Assembly (NCBI GenBank): GCA_004078665.1
Contig: SCFO01000001.1
Location: 770,377 to 834,376, forward strand
Direction of reading: 5' to 3'
DNA length: 64,000 nt
DNA from: Halobacillus fulvus
GTDB lineage: Bacteria > Bacillota > Bacilli > Bacillales > Halobacillaceae
The notes beneath the pieces are model-generated. The model had not been told where the DNA came from. It searched no databases and worked only from the letters and a program-made list of their open reading frames with translations. Position numbers and translations under genes: made by a program. Positions 9,456 to 17,649 of this stretch are shown here, piece by piece. Positions within the stretch are counted from its first letter, which is position 1. Each line of letters opens with the position of its first letter.

Positions 9456-10092
9456 GTCTCTGATCCCCTTCCTGCTTACCCCTCAGCCTTTTCGTATTCT
9501 TTTTCATCTCCTGCAACTGCTTTTCAAACAGCTGCTGAAACTGGACGGCAGAAGATCCGGAACCTTCCTGATCCGACCTTTTAAAACGGTCAAGCCATTC
9601 TGTAGCTGCTGTTCCTGTTTCTTCCCGCTCGATCAACGATTGCTTCGTTTTCTCGTCTGTAATTTCCGTCACTTTCTGTACCGTGTCTCCTACCCCGAGA
9701 ATAAAGACTTGCTCCCCGATTCTGACCGCCTGGATCGAACGGTTCGGGGCAAGCGTCATCCCGCCGAGGTTTTCCATCGTCCGGTTTCGGTTCATCCACT
9801 TATTCTTTTTATTAAAAAATTTCAGTAATCCATAAATAAGGGCAAGGACTAACCCGAGGACGAAAATCAGTCTGGTGATCATCCAGGCCATGGAAGGCTC
9901 ATCGGACGCTTCTCCATCTGATAGCGTCGAGCCTTCCTCATTATCGCTCGTCGCGGAAGAAGGACAATCTGCGAGGTCCGGATTTTCCAGACATTCGAAG
10001 GCTGTCGGTGCCGCTTGAGCAGCGGCTACACTGAACTGGAACAGGATGAAGAACATGAAGATGAACATCATCCATCTAGCTGTTTTTGACAT
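9448..10092 (-). CDS. fliO: Flagellar biosynthesis protein FliO (FliZ of B. subtilis)
   Basis: FliO assists assembly of the FliP ring. The protein starts with a signal-like hydrophobic segment (MSKTARWMMFIFMFFILFQF), then a short extracytoplasmic part with two cysteines ten apart (ECLENPDLADC), an acidic linker, a membrane helix (LIFVLGLVLALIYGLLKFF) and a basic cytoplasmic tail. The ATG at 10092 has GAGGG six bases upstream. The Gram-positive arrangement with an external loop and 214 residues is longer than enteric FliO. It lies between cheY and fliP as in Bacillus. Confidence 0.92.
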   Translation of the reverse strand: MSKTARWMMFIFMFFILFQFSVAAAQAAPTAFECLENPDLADCPSSATSDNEEGSTLSDGEASDEPSMAWMITRLIFVLGLVLALIYGLLKFFNKKNKWMNRNRTMENLGGMTLAPNRSIQAVRIGEQVFILGVGDTVQKVTEITDEKTKQSLIEREETGTAATEWLDRFKRSDQEGSGSSAVQFQQLFEKQLQEMKKNTKRLRGKQEGDQRHE

Positions 10093-10104
10093 GATCAACC
10101 CTCT

Positions 10105-10467
10105 TTAACTTAACGCTTTTTTGATGGCTTCAATGACGCGATCCGCCTGGAATGGTTTGACGATAAAATCTTTCGCCCCTGCCTGGATCGCATCGACGAC
10201 CATCGCCTGCTGACCCATTGCGGAACACATGATGACTTTAGCATCAGGGTGTTGCGTCTTGATTTCCTTCAGCGCCGTGATTCCGTCCATTTCCGGCATC
10301 GTAATATCCATCGTTACAAGGTCCGGTTGGTGCTCATTATAAAGCTCGACCGCTTTCTTCCCGTCTTCGGCCTCACCTGCGATTTCATAGCCGTTCTTTG
10401 TCAAAATGTCCTTCACCATCATTCTCATAAATGCTGCATCGTCTACAATTAAAATACTTTCTGCCAT
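10105..10467 (-). CDS. cheY: Chemotaxis response regulator CheY
   Basis: CheY carries the signal from CheA to the motor switch. It is a 120-residue single receiver domain with acidic pair D9/D10, phospho-acceptor D54 (TMDITMPEMDG), the conserved Ser in MCSAMGQ and Lys in IVKPF. I chose the start at 10467 (MAESILIVDD), nine bases from GAGGAGG; an ATG six bases upstream sits too close to it. It lies directly downstream of fliY, whose product is a CheY-P phosphatase in B. subtilis. Confidence 0.97.
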   Translation of the reverse strand: MAESILIVDDAAFMRMMVKDILTKNGYEIAGEAEDGKKAVELYNEHQPDLVTMDITMPEMDGITALKEIKTQHPDAKVIMCSAMGQQAMVVDAIQAGAKDFIVKPFQADRVIEAIKKALS

Positions 10468-10483
10468 ATTCATCGGCCTCCTC

Positions 10484-11662
10484 TTAGCGTAATTTGCTCA
10501 ATCGATCTTTCGGACTTAAGATGTCGGTCACACGGACCCCGAAGTTTTCGTCTATGACGACAACTTCCCCTTTGGCCATCAATTTGTCATTGACGTGGAT
10601 GTCAACGGGTTCTCCGGCAAGCTTGTCAAGCTCAATGACAGAGCCTGCTGAAACATCGAGAATTTCTTTGATCGTGCGTTTCGTCCGCCCTAGTTCAACG
10701 GTCACTTTGAGCGGAATATCCATTAATAAATCAAGGTTCCGCTGCTCCGCGTTGTTAAGTTGGACAGGTTCAAAGCTCTGGAATTGGGCGTTTGAAACGT
10801 CACGCTCATCCAACGCCTGTCCTTGACTGCTTCCGACGTACTGCGGCGCCTGGGAAGCTTCTTTTTCTTTCACAGGAGCCTGTTCAGGGGCTTTCTGATA
10901 AGAAGCAGGCTGCTTTTCCGGCTTCGGTTCAGGTGTAGAGCGGCTCATGTCGGGTGCCGGCGCTTTCTTTTGTTCTTCTGCCGGATTCAGAAGCTGATCC
11001 ACTAAATCTCTGGCAAAAGAGACAGGAAGCAGCTGCATGATGCTCGAATCAATCAACGTCCCTACTTTCAGCTGAAAGGACACTTTGACAAGAATCTCGT
11101 CATCCGGAAGCTGATCTGTCCCTTGGTCTTCCTGTAGATTCAAGACATCGATCGAAGGCGGAGAAATATCCACCTTTTTATTAAATACCGTCGACATGCT
11201 CGTAGCTGCCGACCCCATCATCTGGTTCATCGCCTCCTGAACGGCACTCAACGAGATTTCATTTAAGTTTGGATCAGGTGAAGATCCGTCCCCTCCAAGC
11301 ATGAGGTCTGCAATAATTGCGGCATCTTGGGTATCGATGACAAGGACATTCTCTCCTGAAAACCCGTCTGTATATGTAACTCCAATCGCTACATGCGGTT
11401 TCGGAAATTCATTGGGCAGCTTTGCACGGGACACAACCGAAATCGTTGGCGTCGTAATTTCCACCTTTTGATTCAAAAGCGAAGACAAAGCGGTCGCCGA
11501 GCTCCCAAATGAGATATTTCCGACTTCACCAAGAGCATCTTCCTCAAGGCTGGACAGGTGCTCCTCTTCCGTGGAATACGTCTCCTCCTCGTGATCCTCT
11601 TCGCCACTTCCGTTAAGGAGCGCATCAATTTCATCCTGCGATAACATATCATCGTTCATCAT
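10484..11662 (-). CDS. fliY: Motor switch phosphatase FliY (CheC-FliN fusion)
   Basis: FliY is a C-ring subunit of Bacillota that also dephosphorylates CheY-P. Domains in order: an N-terminal CheY-binding peptide (MLSQDEIDALLNG), a CheC-type phosphatase region with two helix repeats (EEDALGEVGNISFGSSATALS and LSAVQEAMNQMMGSAATSMS), a Pro/Lys/Glu-rich linker at about 240-295, and a C-terminal FliN/SpoA domain (DIPLKVTVELGRTKRTIKEIL). The ATG at 11662 has GAGGAGG six bases away and overlaps the end of fliM. Confidence 0.97.
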   Translation of the reverse strand: MMNDDMLSQDEIDALLNGSGEEDHEEETYSTEEEHLSSLEEDALGEVGNISFGSSATALSSLLNQKVEITTPTISVVSRAKLPNEFPKPHVAIGVTYTDGFSGENVLVIDTQDAAIIADLMLGGDGSSPDPNLNEISLSAVQEAMNQMMGSAATSMSTVFNKKVDISPPSIDVLNLQEDQGTDQLPDDEILVKVSFQLKVGTLIDSSIMQLLPVSFARDLVDQLLNPAEEQKKAPAPDMSRSTPEPKPEKQPASYQKAPEQAPVKEKEASQAPQYVGSSQGQALDERDVSNAQFQSFEPVQLNNAEQRNLDLLMDIPLKVTVELGRTKRTIKEILDVSAGSVIELDKLAGEPVDIHVNDKLMAKGEVVVIDENFGVRVTDILSPKDRLSKLR

Positions 11663-12653
11663 GTACCGCCTCCTCTCGTATTTCATCAATGACTTGAACA
11701 GCCATCCGTTTTTTCAATTTCCCTGGTTGTATATAAAATTTCTCTTCCTCATCGACTTTCAGCTTCATCGGCTGATCGATCGGCTGGTTGAGCCGGATGA
11801 CATCGTCCTGTTTCAGACCAAGCAGCTGCTCAATAGAGATCGAGGATTCTCCGAGGACAGCCTGGACATCGACCTCAGCCGTTTTAAGTGTTCTCGAAAT
11901 AGCTTGATACTCATTCGGGTCCCTTTCCTTCGTCTGTTCTTTCTGCATCCAGTAATGAACCGATAATTTTGGAATAATCGGCTCTAACACGACGTGAGGA
12001 ATACAAATGTTGATCATGCCACTCGTTTCACCGATCGTCGTATTGAGTGACACGACGATGACCGTCTCGTTCGGTGAGACGAGCTGTAAAAACTGCGGGT
12101 TGACCTCGAATTCCTCTAAGATCGGATCGACATTGATGATCGATCCCCACGCTTCCTGGTAGTTTTCCAACGAGCGCTCGAACAAGTGGGACATAATCGT
12201 CGTTTCGATCTCGGTCAAGTTATCCACTTTGTTGACACTGCTTCCTCTTCCGCCTAATACACGGTCCATCATCGCATAGGCAATGTTCGGATTCGTCTCC
12301 AGAATGATTCGCCCCTCAAGTGGCGGTACGCTGAACACGTTCAAAATCGTCATCGCCGGAATCGAACGGATGAACTCTTCATATGGAAGCTGGTCTACAG
12401 AAGCCACTTCGATATTGACATACGTCCTTAATTGGGCTGAGAAATAGGTCGTCAAAAGCCGGGAAAAGTTTTCATGGATCCGGGACAAGCTGCGAATCTG
12501 ATCTTTCGAGAAGCGTAACGCCCGTTTGAAATCATAGACGCGAACCCTTTTTTCCGTTTTCTCTTTTTTCAGCTCTTCCGCATTCATTTCTCCTGTTGAC
12601 AGTGCGGACAGCAAGGAGTCTATTTCATTTTGTGAGAGAACTTCATCAGCCAC
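11649..12653 (-). CDS. fliM: Flagellar motor switch protein FliM
   Basis: FliM is the middle C-ring subunit that binds CheY-P. The 334 residues start with the CheY-binding motif (VLSQNEIDSLLSAL), followed by the CheC-like middle domain (motif GGRGSSVN near 155) and a C-terminal FliN-like domain (DVQAVLGESSISIEQLLGLKQDDVIRL). The gene overlaps fliY by 14 bases and follows fliL by 24 bases. Confidence 0.97.
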   Translation of the reverse strand: MADEVLSQNEIDSLLSALSTGEMNAEELKKEKTEKRVRVYDFKRALRFSKDQIRSLSRIHENFSRLLTTYFSAQLRTYVNIEVASVDQLPYEEFIRSIPAMTILNVFSVPPLEGRIILETNPNIAYAMMDRVLGGRGSSVNKVDNLTEIETTIMSHLFERSLENYQEAWGSIINVDPILEEFEVNPQFLQLVSPNETVIVVSLNTTIGETSGMINICIPHVVLEPIIPKLSVHYWMQKEQTKERDPNEYQAISRTLKTAEVDVQAVLGESSISIEQLLGLKQDDVIRLNQPIDQPMKLKVDEEEKFYIQPGKLKKRMAVQVIDEIREEAVHDER

Positions 12654-12677
12654 ATCCTCACCTCCCCTGGTTTTACT

Positions 12678-13094
12678 TTATTGAAGCACTTTTTCAATGG
12701 TATACACATCGGTAATCGTTCCTTGCTGCATGACGTCGTTCAATTTCTGTTTCACTGTTTGTTCAAGGCCATCCAGTCCGGATTGAAAGGTCTCCGTATC
12801 CATCGCCGCAAGCTCTTTGATCAAAATGTTCTTCATCTGGAAATCTCTCTTCTCGAGCTCTTCCAAAGACGCTTTACTATCCGTGACGATCCGGAAGCGG
12901 ATTCTGATGTAATCCCCACTCTCAAGGTCTGTTGTAATTTCAGTTGTTTCCAGCGATGCTTCGCGGATTTCATCAATGGAGCGTTCTCCGCTCGCTTTTT
13001 CACTGCCATTTACATTCAGAATAATAATCAGGGCGGCAACACCTATAATTGTCAGTGCGCTTAAAATCACGATCATCGTCTTGAACATCTTCAT
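12678..13094 (-). CDS. fliL: Flagellar basal body-associated protein FliL
   Basis: FliL is a single-pass membrane protein around the stator units. The 138 residues have an N-terminal membrane helix (about 5-28) and an extracytoplasmic domain ending with QGTITDVYTIEKVLQ. The flbD stop and the fliL start are directly joined (TAAATG), so translation is probably coupled. Confidence 0.94.
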   Translation of the reverse strand: MKMFKTMIVILSALTIIGVAALIIILNVNGSEKASGERSIDEIREASLETTEITTDLESGDYIRIRFRIVTDSKASLEELEKRDFQMKNILIKELAAMDTETFQSGLDGLEQTVKQKLNDVMQQGTITDVYTIEKVLQ

Positions 13095-13310
13095 TTAATC
13101 ACCCTCACCCGTCGGGCCCAGCACTCGGAACAGGCCGATTTCTTGATAAAACTTTTTGATCTTCCTTTTCACATCTTCTTCTGAATCTCTGACAACGAAC
13201 TTCCTTCCTTTCGTCGTCGTGATCGTCGTATCCGGATTGGACTGTAGCTGTTCTATGTAAATGGCATTGAACGTAAACGTTTCACCATTTAATCTCGTTA
13301 ATTCAATCAT
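13095..13310 (-). CDS. swrD: Flagellar FlbD/SwrD family protein
   Basis: FlbD (SwrD, formerly YlzI) is a 60-75-residue protein between flgE and fliL; in B. subtilis SwrD is reported to raise motor torque for swarming. The 71 residues begin MIELTRLNGETFTFNAIYIEQ, and the NPDTTITTTKGRKFVV stretch is typical. The start is fixed by homology, but no Shine-Dalgarno lies within the usual distance. A strong one (AAAGGAGGT) ends 33 bases upstream, and a 9-bp hairpin fills the gap (see separate entry). Confidence 0.93.
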   Translation of the reverse strand: MIELTRLNGETFTFNAIYIEQLQSNPDTTITTTKGRKFVVRDSEEDVKRKIKKFYQEIGLFRVLGPTGEGD

Positions 13311-13353
13311 AGATTATGAGGAAGGCCCGCCCCGGGGCCTTCCACCTCCTTTA
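13311..13353 (-). promoter_or_regulatory. flbD/swrD ribosome binding site with a hairpin between Shine-Dalgarno and start
   Basis: On the minus strand the order after the flgE stop is: AAAGGAGGT (13352-13344), then a perfect 9-bp inverted repeat GGAAGGCCC / GGGCCTTCC (13343-13335 and 13328-13320) with loop CGGGGC, then nine bases TCATAATCT, then the ATG at 13310. Folding of the hairpin would reduce the effective spacing from 33 bases to 9. This is seen directly; that ribosomes use the folded form is inference. Confidence 0.7.
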
Positions 13354-13356
13354 GGT

Positions 13357-14280
13357 TTATCGTTTCAAATTAACTAGCTCTTGAAGGATCTCATCAGACG
13401 TCGTAATAATTCTTGTGTTGGCCTGGAATCCACGCTGTGCCGTGATCATTTCGGTGAAGGATTCCGCGAGGTCTACGTTCGACATTTCAAGTGATCCAGA
13501 AATCATCTGGCCTGTTCCGCCTTCCCCTGGTACGGAAAGGTCATCCAAACCATTTAATGCATCATCAGCCCCCATGATCATGCCGGCGTTGTTCGTGTTC
13601 TGAAACATGTTGCCGCCCATTTTTTGAAGACCGCTGACGTTCGAGAATTTAGCGAGCATAATTTGCCCGGCTACCTGCGGGGCTCCGTTATTATCGATAT
13701 AGTTGACGGTTCCATCTGTCTGGATGCTAAAGCTTTGGGCGTCCTGCGGGATTGTAATAATTCCGGACTGTCCTGTTCCGACTGGGGGTTCCCCTGTATA
13801 AGCTTCACCGATCAAGTATTGACCGTTGTTATTCACGATGGCGCCGTCATCATCTAAATAGAAGTTGCCGGCACGGCTGAACATCATATTCACCTGATCC
13901 AACGCGACAGTTTTCGCAGCGACATTAACTCCCGCGTTTCCAGCCTCTGCGAAAACGAACATCCCATCTCCTTCGATCGCCATGTCGAGCGGACGGTTCG
14001 TCGTCTGACGGTTGCCTTGAGTATGGACCGTATCCACCGACCCCATTTGCGAGCCAAGTCCTACCTGTGAAGGGTTGAGTCCACCACGGACGTTTCCACC
14101 CGCTGCTCCCAACGTCGGTCCCTGTGCTCCGGACATCGTCTGGCTCATCATGTCCTGGAAGGTCGTCCGCCCTTTTTTATACCCGTACGTGTTGACGTTG
14201 GCGATGTTGTTCCCGATCGTATCTAATTTCGTCTGAAACCCCTTCATTCCACTGATTCCTGCATACATTGACCGTAACAT
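13357..14280 (-). CDS. flgE: Flagellar hook protein FlgE
   Basis: This is a FlgE/FlgG-family axial protein of 307 residues. It has the conserved N-terminus (MLRSMYAGISGMKGFQTKLD, then NNIANVNTYGYKKGRTTFQDMM) and C-terminus (GSLEMSNVDLAESFTEMI, then QRGFQANTRIITTSDEILQEL), which form the coiled-coil core domain. It is short for a hook protein, as in B. subtilis, where this gene was first called flgG but is the hook gene. Position between flgD and swrD supports FlgE. Start has GGAGAGG upstream. Confidence 0.93.
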   Translation of the reverse strand: MLRSMYAGISGMKGFQTKLDTIGNNIANVNTYGYKKGRTTFQDMMSQTMSGAQGPTLGAAGGNVRGGLNPSQVGLGSQMGSVDTVHTQGNRQTTNRPLDMAIEGDGMFVFAEAGNAGVNVAAKTVALDQVNMMFSRAGNFYLDDDGAIVNNNGQYLIGEAYTGEPPVGTGQSGIITIPQDAQSFSIQTDGTVNYIDNNGAPQVAGQIMLAKFSNVSGLQKMGGNMFQNTNNAGMIMGADDALNGLDDLSVPGEGGTGQMISGSLEMSNVDLAESFTEMITAQRGFQANTRIITTSDEILQELVNLKR

Positions 14281-14378
14281 GTAACCATTCCTCTCCTTGC
14301 CCTTAGGACGGGCTCATTTATGTTCAGCTGCTTCTGTCATTCAGCAGTCTATAGTCGGCCTCCCTGTCCGGGTCCAGC

Positions 14379-14750
14379 CTAATCGTTCATCAAAATCGTT
14401 CCATTTATATTCGTGAAAATTTTTGATGCGGCTTCGTCTTTGGCCATTGCCGTCACTACGGTATGGTTTTTTGTACTGACGACGAGCGCGGCATTCTCTG
14501 TAATCACTAGCGAATCCGTGACGCCTTTTTCTTTGGCTTCGATCATTTTGTCGGAAATCGCTTTCCACTTCTGGTCATCAATCGAAATGTTGCGCTGCTC
14601 CAGCCTTTGTTTGGCATGCTTACTCACTTTCAAGGTCTGAGCCTGATCGAATACGTCCTTGAACGACGGTCCTTGCTGCTTGGCTGGCTTCTTCACAGTC
14701 TGAACCGGCAGTGGTTGATGAAGCTGGTGAAGCGGATGAATTCTAGTCAT
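14379..14750 (-). CDS. Flagellar operon protein, TIGR02530 family
   Basis: This 123-residue protein resembles the TIGR02530 'flagellar operon protein' family. It starts MTRIHPLHQLHQPLPV, has the motif FKDVFDQAQ, then SKHAKQRLEQRNISI and a C-terminal segment with DSLVITENAALVVSTKNHTVVTAM. The last motif and the ending FTNINGTILMND are typical. It has no signal peptide or membrane segment. The gene overlaps the flgD stop by eight bases and precedes flgE, so a role in hook assembly is likely, but I know of no biochemical function. The 98 bases to flgE hold only the flgE ribosome site. Confidence 0.82.
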   Translation of the reverse strand: MTRIHPLHQLHQPLPVQTVKKPAKQQGPSFKDVFDQAQTLKVSKHAKQRLEQRNISIDDQKWKAISDKMIEAKEKGVTDSLVITENAALVVSTKNHTVVTAMAKDEAASKIFTNINGTILMND

Positions 14751-15210
14751 CGGTGTTCAGCTCTTCCTTTGTTTCAGACGGTTCACTTACTTTCGTAATC
14801 GATTCAACGGCCACTTGAAGTCCTGACGCAAGATCAAGCTTCGTCTCGCCGTCTTTTTGACTGACCGCAGTAACGATTCCCTTTTCCATGCGATCGAGCG
14901 CTCCACTCACTTCGTCATAGACCGGATAGGCTACCTCTTTTCCGATCATATGGCTGTACTGGATGACTGGCGGAAGACTTTGGGACTCTGTGAAGCTTTG
15001 AAAGGACTGTGACATGTTCGTCATCTGTTCTAGACTTGAAAACTGTGTCATCTGAGCAATGAATTCCTTGTCCTTCATCGGATCAAGCGGGCTCTGGTTT
15101 TGAATTTGCGCCATCAATATTTTGAGAAAATCGTCCTTCCCGAGCGTGTTGCTCCCAGTTCCTCGCGTCGTCTGGTTTTGCAAATAAAAGGACGGGTCGA
15201 TACTTGTCAT
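14743..15210 (-). CDS. flgD: Flagellar hook assembly scaffold protein FlgD
   Basis: FlgD caps the growing hook. This 155-residue form has the N-terminal export/assembly motif (LGKDDFLKILMAQIQNQSPLDPMKDKEFIAQMTQFSSLEQM at about 24-64) and one small beta domain (SHMIGKEVAYP, then VTAVSQKDGETKLDL). It lacks the extra FnIII-like domain of the longer enteric FlgD. It lies between fliK and the TIGR02530 gene and overlaps the latter. Confidence 0.95.
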   Translation of the reverse strand: MTSIDPSFYLQNQTTRGTGSNTLGKDDFLKILMAQIQNQSPLDPMKDKEFIAQMTQFSSLEQMTNMSQSFQSFTESQSLPPVIQYSHMIGKEVAYPVYDEVSGALDRMEKGIVTAVSQKDGETKLDLASGLQVAVESITKVSEPSETKEELNTDD

Positions 15211-15218
15211 GTAATCAC

Positions 15219-16580
15219 CTACACTTCTTCATTCATTAAAAGCTCACGGAAGGAAACATCCTCCTCCTCGCTTCGTTCGTTCTGTTCGTCTCGTTGATCA
15301 TTGTCGCGCTTTTGTTCCCCATCCTGTTGCTCTTTTTTCATAGAAGGATCCTGTTGTTGCAGCCACGTTGTGTTTTCCTGTCGTTCCACTACGACCTGCT
15401 GTGGTGAGAACAAGTGGCGGATCTGGTTCATATTCGTTTCGATCATGTCCTTCGCTGCCTGGCTGCTGACGAGAATCCTCGCGGTCATCTCTCCGTTCAT
15501 CTGGACCATTTTGATTTGGATGTCTCCTAAATGGGCCGGACGAAGCTTCAGGTGAATTTCTGATCCTCCCGCCTTATTCATAAAGAGCCGACTATTTTTC
15601 AGAACCCGCTCGAACTCTTGAATCAATTGCTTTTGCTGATTCTGATTCGATTCGGTCTGGTTGATGTGAATGACGAACTGTTCCACCTTCGACATTGGCA
15701 TCGGCTGATGAGGTGAAATCGATTTCGCTGTGACCGTTTCTCCCGTTTTCGCCGTCTTTTCTACCGTCTGTGCGATCCATTTCGCTACATCCTCCGCTCT
15801 CACCGGAGCTTGCTGTTTATAGCCGTGCGGGATGCTCACCCGATTTTGATACGATTGAAAAAGGCTTTGAAACGTTTGCTTTTGGCTCTCTTTGCCTGCA
15901 TTCATCAGACTCTCCAGCACCTGTTTCCCCTGAACAGGGTGATGTTTCAGAAGACTGTGTATGTCATGAAGAACCTGTTTCAGTTTCAAGAGCGACGACT
16001 GATCCATAACAGGCGATTGCTGAGCCCCTTCAGCTGTCAATGGAAGTGTCAGCTGCTGAAACTGCTGCCATAGATTATGTAAATGGTTCTCCTGTTGAGC
16101 AGGTAGAGCTGATCCTGCTGATGTCATGACCAGTTGAGCGACGGCCTGAGAGGCGTGCTTTTGGCCCTCTTGGCTAATTTGTTGATTCAAAAGATTCAAC
16201 ATCTCCTCCACAGGTTCTGCTAAACTCTCGTGCTTCTCCATAACCGGTACGAGCAAGGCTTCCAGTTCTATTAACCCTTGTTTTTGTTTCGTGGGTGAAT
16301 CTTCCCAATTCCAACCGAGTTCGGATAAAGTAGAACCTTCGTCAAGCGATGTCCCCGTAAGTGAAACGGTCTCCATCTGCACTCCTGCTTCTTCAAGTAA
16401 GGCTTTCAGCTTCTTTAAAAGCGTCTCGATGCCTGTTTGCTCATCCGCTGAATCTTCTGATGACGTAGATCCTGCTAGTTGAGCCAACAGTTGCCCAAAT
16501 CCGGCAGGTGCTTTTTCATTACTGGTGCTTACCATGAAAGACGCTGGATTAGCAGCAACTAATGGTTTTACGCTGTTCAT
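15219..16580 (-). CDS. fliK: Flagellar hook-length control protein FliK
   Basis: FliK measures hook length and signals FlhB to change export specificity. The 453 residues are mostly low-complexity Gln/Ser/Leu-rich sequence of the ruler type. A conserved C-terminal domain follows (about 340-410: IHLKLRPAHLGDIQIKMVQMNGEM, then MIETNMNQIRHLF) and a very acidic/Gln tail (EQQDGEQKRDNDQRDEQNERSEEE). The ATG at 16580 has AAAGGAGGTG upstream; the upstream in-frame codon at 16598 overlaps that site. Confidence 0.93.
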   Translation of the reverse strand: MNSVKPLVAANPASFMVSTSNEKAPAGFGQLLAQLAGSTSSEDSADEQTGIETLLKKLKALLEEAGVQMETVSLTGTSLDEGSTLSELGWNWEDSPTKQKQGLIELEALLVPVMEKHESLAEPVEEMLNLLNQQISQEGQKHASQAVAQLVMTSAGSALPAQQENHLHNLWQQFQQLTLPLTAEGAQQSPVMDQSSLLKLKQVLHDIHSLLKHHPVQGKQVLESLMNAGKESQKQTFQSLFQSYQNRVSIPHGYKQQAPVRAEDVAKWIAQTVEKTAKTGETVTAKSISPHQPMPMSKVEQFVIHINQTESNQNQQKQLIQEFERVLKNSRLFMNKAGGSEIHLKLRPAHLGDIQIKMVQMNGEMTARILVSSQAAKDMIETNMNQIRHLFSPQQVVVERQENTTWLQQQDPSMKKEQQDGEQKRDNDQRDEQNERSEEEDVSFRELLMNEEV

Positions 16581-16610
16581 TTGTTCACCTCCTTTCAAAT
16601 ACCTGATGAG

Positions 16611-17189
16611 TCAGGGCTGATTTGCGATCAGTAAGGTCATCAGATTCGCCGCTTCCTCAGGATCCATCTCACCGAGGATTTCCCCACGCTCTGCACTTGG
16701 AACCTCTTCCAGAACCTGAACAGCCAGGTCCTCTCTCATGTTGGAAACAATCGGTGCCGCCTGTTCGGGGTCCATATCCTGGAACGAGCGCGCTAAGTCA
16801 CTCATCGGATCTGGACCTTCCTCCTCGCTGACAGCCGACTCAAGCTCAGCTTCAAGCACAAGAATCTTCTGCTCCATTTCTTCAATTGTCGCTTGTTTAC
16901 TGTCAGCTTCAGCCCTTAAGACTTCGAGTTCCTCGTTTTGAGTATCAATCGTCTCCTGCAACTGGCCGTTTACATCAGCCACCGCATCCTCTTCCTCAGT
17001 CGATACGACTTGGCTTAAACCGGGAATATTTGCGGCATACTTTTCCGCCTGTTCGAAGACATTGATCCCGACAGCAGAGAGGATGACGAGCGTCAACGTG
17101 ATCGCGAAGATCGTCGGAATGACAATCACAAAGAAGAACCACTGCACTTTACTTCCAACGCTACGATTTGTTTTATCATGTCTAGCCAT
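16611..17189 (-). CDS. ylxF: MotE-family protein (YlxF), MgtE N-domain-like
   Basis: The 192-residue protein has an N-terminal membrane helix (about 15-40), a coiled coil (about 80-125, ETIDTQNEELEVLRAEADSKQ) and a C-terminal MgtE-N-like alpha-solenoid with repeats (DMDPEQAAPIVSNM, VPSAERGEILGEMDPEEAANLM). Such proteins are called MotE in Gram-negatives, where they are MotC/MotB-stator partners; the role in Bacillus (YlxF) is not established. Position between fliJ and fliK is that of B. subtilis. Confidence 0.87.
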   Translation of the reverse strand: MARHDKTNRSVGSKVQWFFFVIVIPTIFAITLTLVILSAVGINVFEQAEKYAANIPGLSQVVSTEEEDAVADVNGQLQETIDTQNEELEVLRAEADSKQATIEEMEQKILVLEAELESAVSEEEGPDPMSDLARSFQDMDPEQAAPIVSNMREDLAVQVLEEVPSAERGEILGEMDPEEAANLMTLLIANQP

Positions 17190-17193
17190 TTGA

Positions 17194-17643
17194 TCACCTG
17201 TCCCGGTAATTTAAAAATTGTTGCATCGATTGTTCATCCATTTGCTTATATTCCTCTGCCTTGATCCGTTGCTTTTTCGATTCCTGTTTGCGCTCAATGA
17301 TGCTTTCAAATTTCTTGACTTCTATGTAGGAATCACTGAGGAGCGCTTGGGTTTGGTTCATTTTAGTACGGGCTTTGCTTACGACGGGTTGTAACCCTTC
17401 GATTCTCTCTTCAAGCCTTTCGATATAAGACTGATGCTGTAAAAAGGCTGAAGCAAGCACGTGATTCTGATGCAACTGCTGCTCAAACGTTTTTTCAGCC
17501 TGTTCTTTTTCCTTTAAGGCTTTATATAATTTTTCAGCCTGATCTTCGAATACTTCGACCGCTTCCTGATGGTTTTTCTGATGCTGCTTGCGGTCTCGGT
17601 CATGGAGCTCCTTCAACTTATGAAATGCATCAAGGCTGGCCAT
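17194..17643 (-). CDS. fliJ: Flagellar export chaperone FliJ
   Basis: FliJ is the coiled-coil stalk that inserts in the FliI hexamer and links it to FlhA. The 149 residues are almost entirely charged heptad-like helix (EKLYKALKEKEQAEKTFEQQLHQ, then RKQESKKQRIKAEEYKQMDEQSMQQF). Length and position right after fliI are diagnostic, as the family has little sequence conservation. Confidence 0.92.
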   Translation of the reverse strand: MASLDAFHKLKELHDRDRKQHQKNHQEAVEVFEDQAEKLYKALKEKEQAEKTFEQQLHQNHVLASAFLQHQSYIERLEERIEGLQPVVSKARTKMNQTQALLSDSYIEVKKFESIIERKQESKKQRIKAEEYKQMDEQSMQQFLNYRDR

Positions 17644-17649
17644 CCTTCA

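Noticed and set aside
9109-9828. Plus-strand reading frame (239 codons) opposite fliP and fliO
   Set aside because: Overlaps two well-supported flagellar genes on the other strand and has no recognisable motif.
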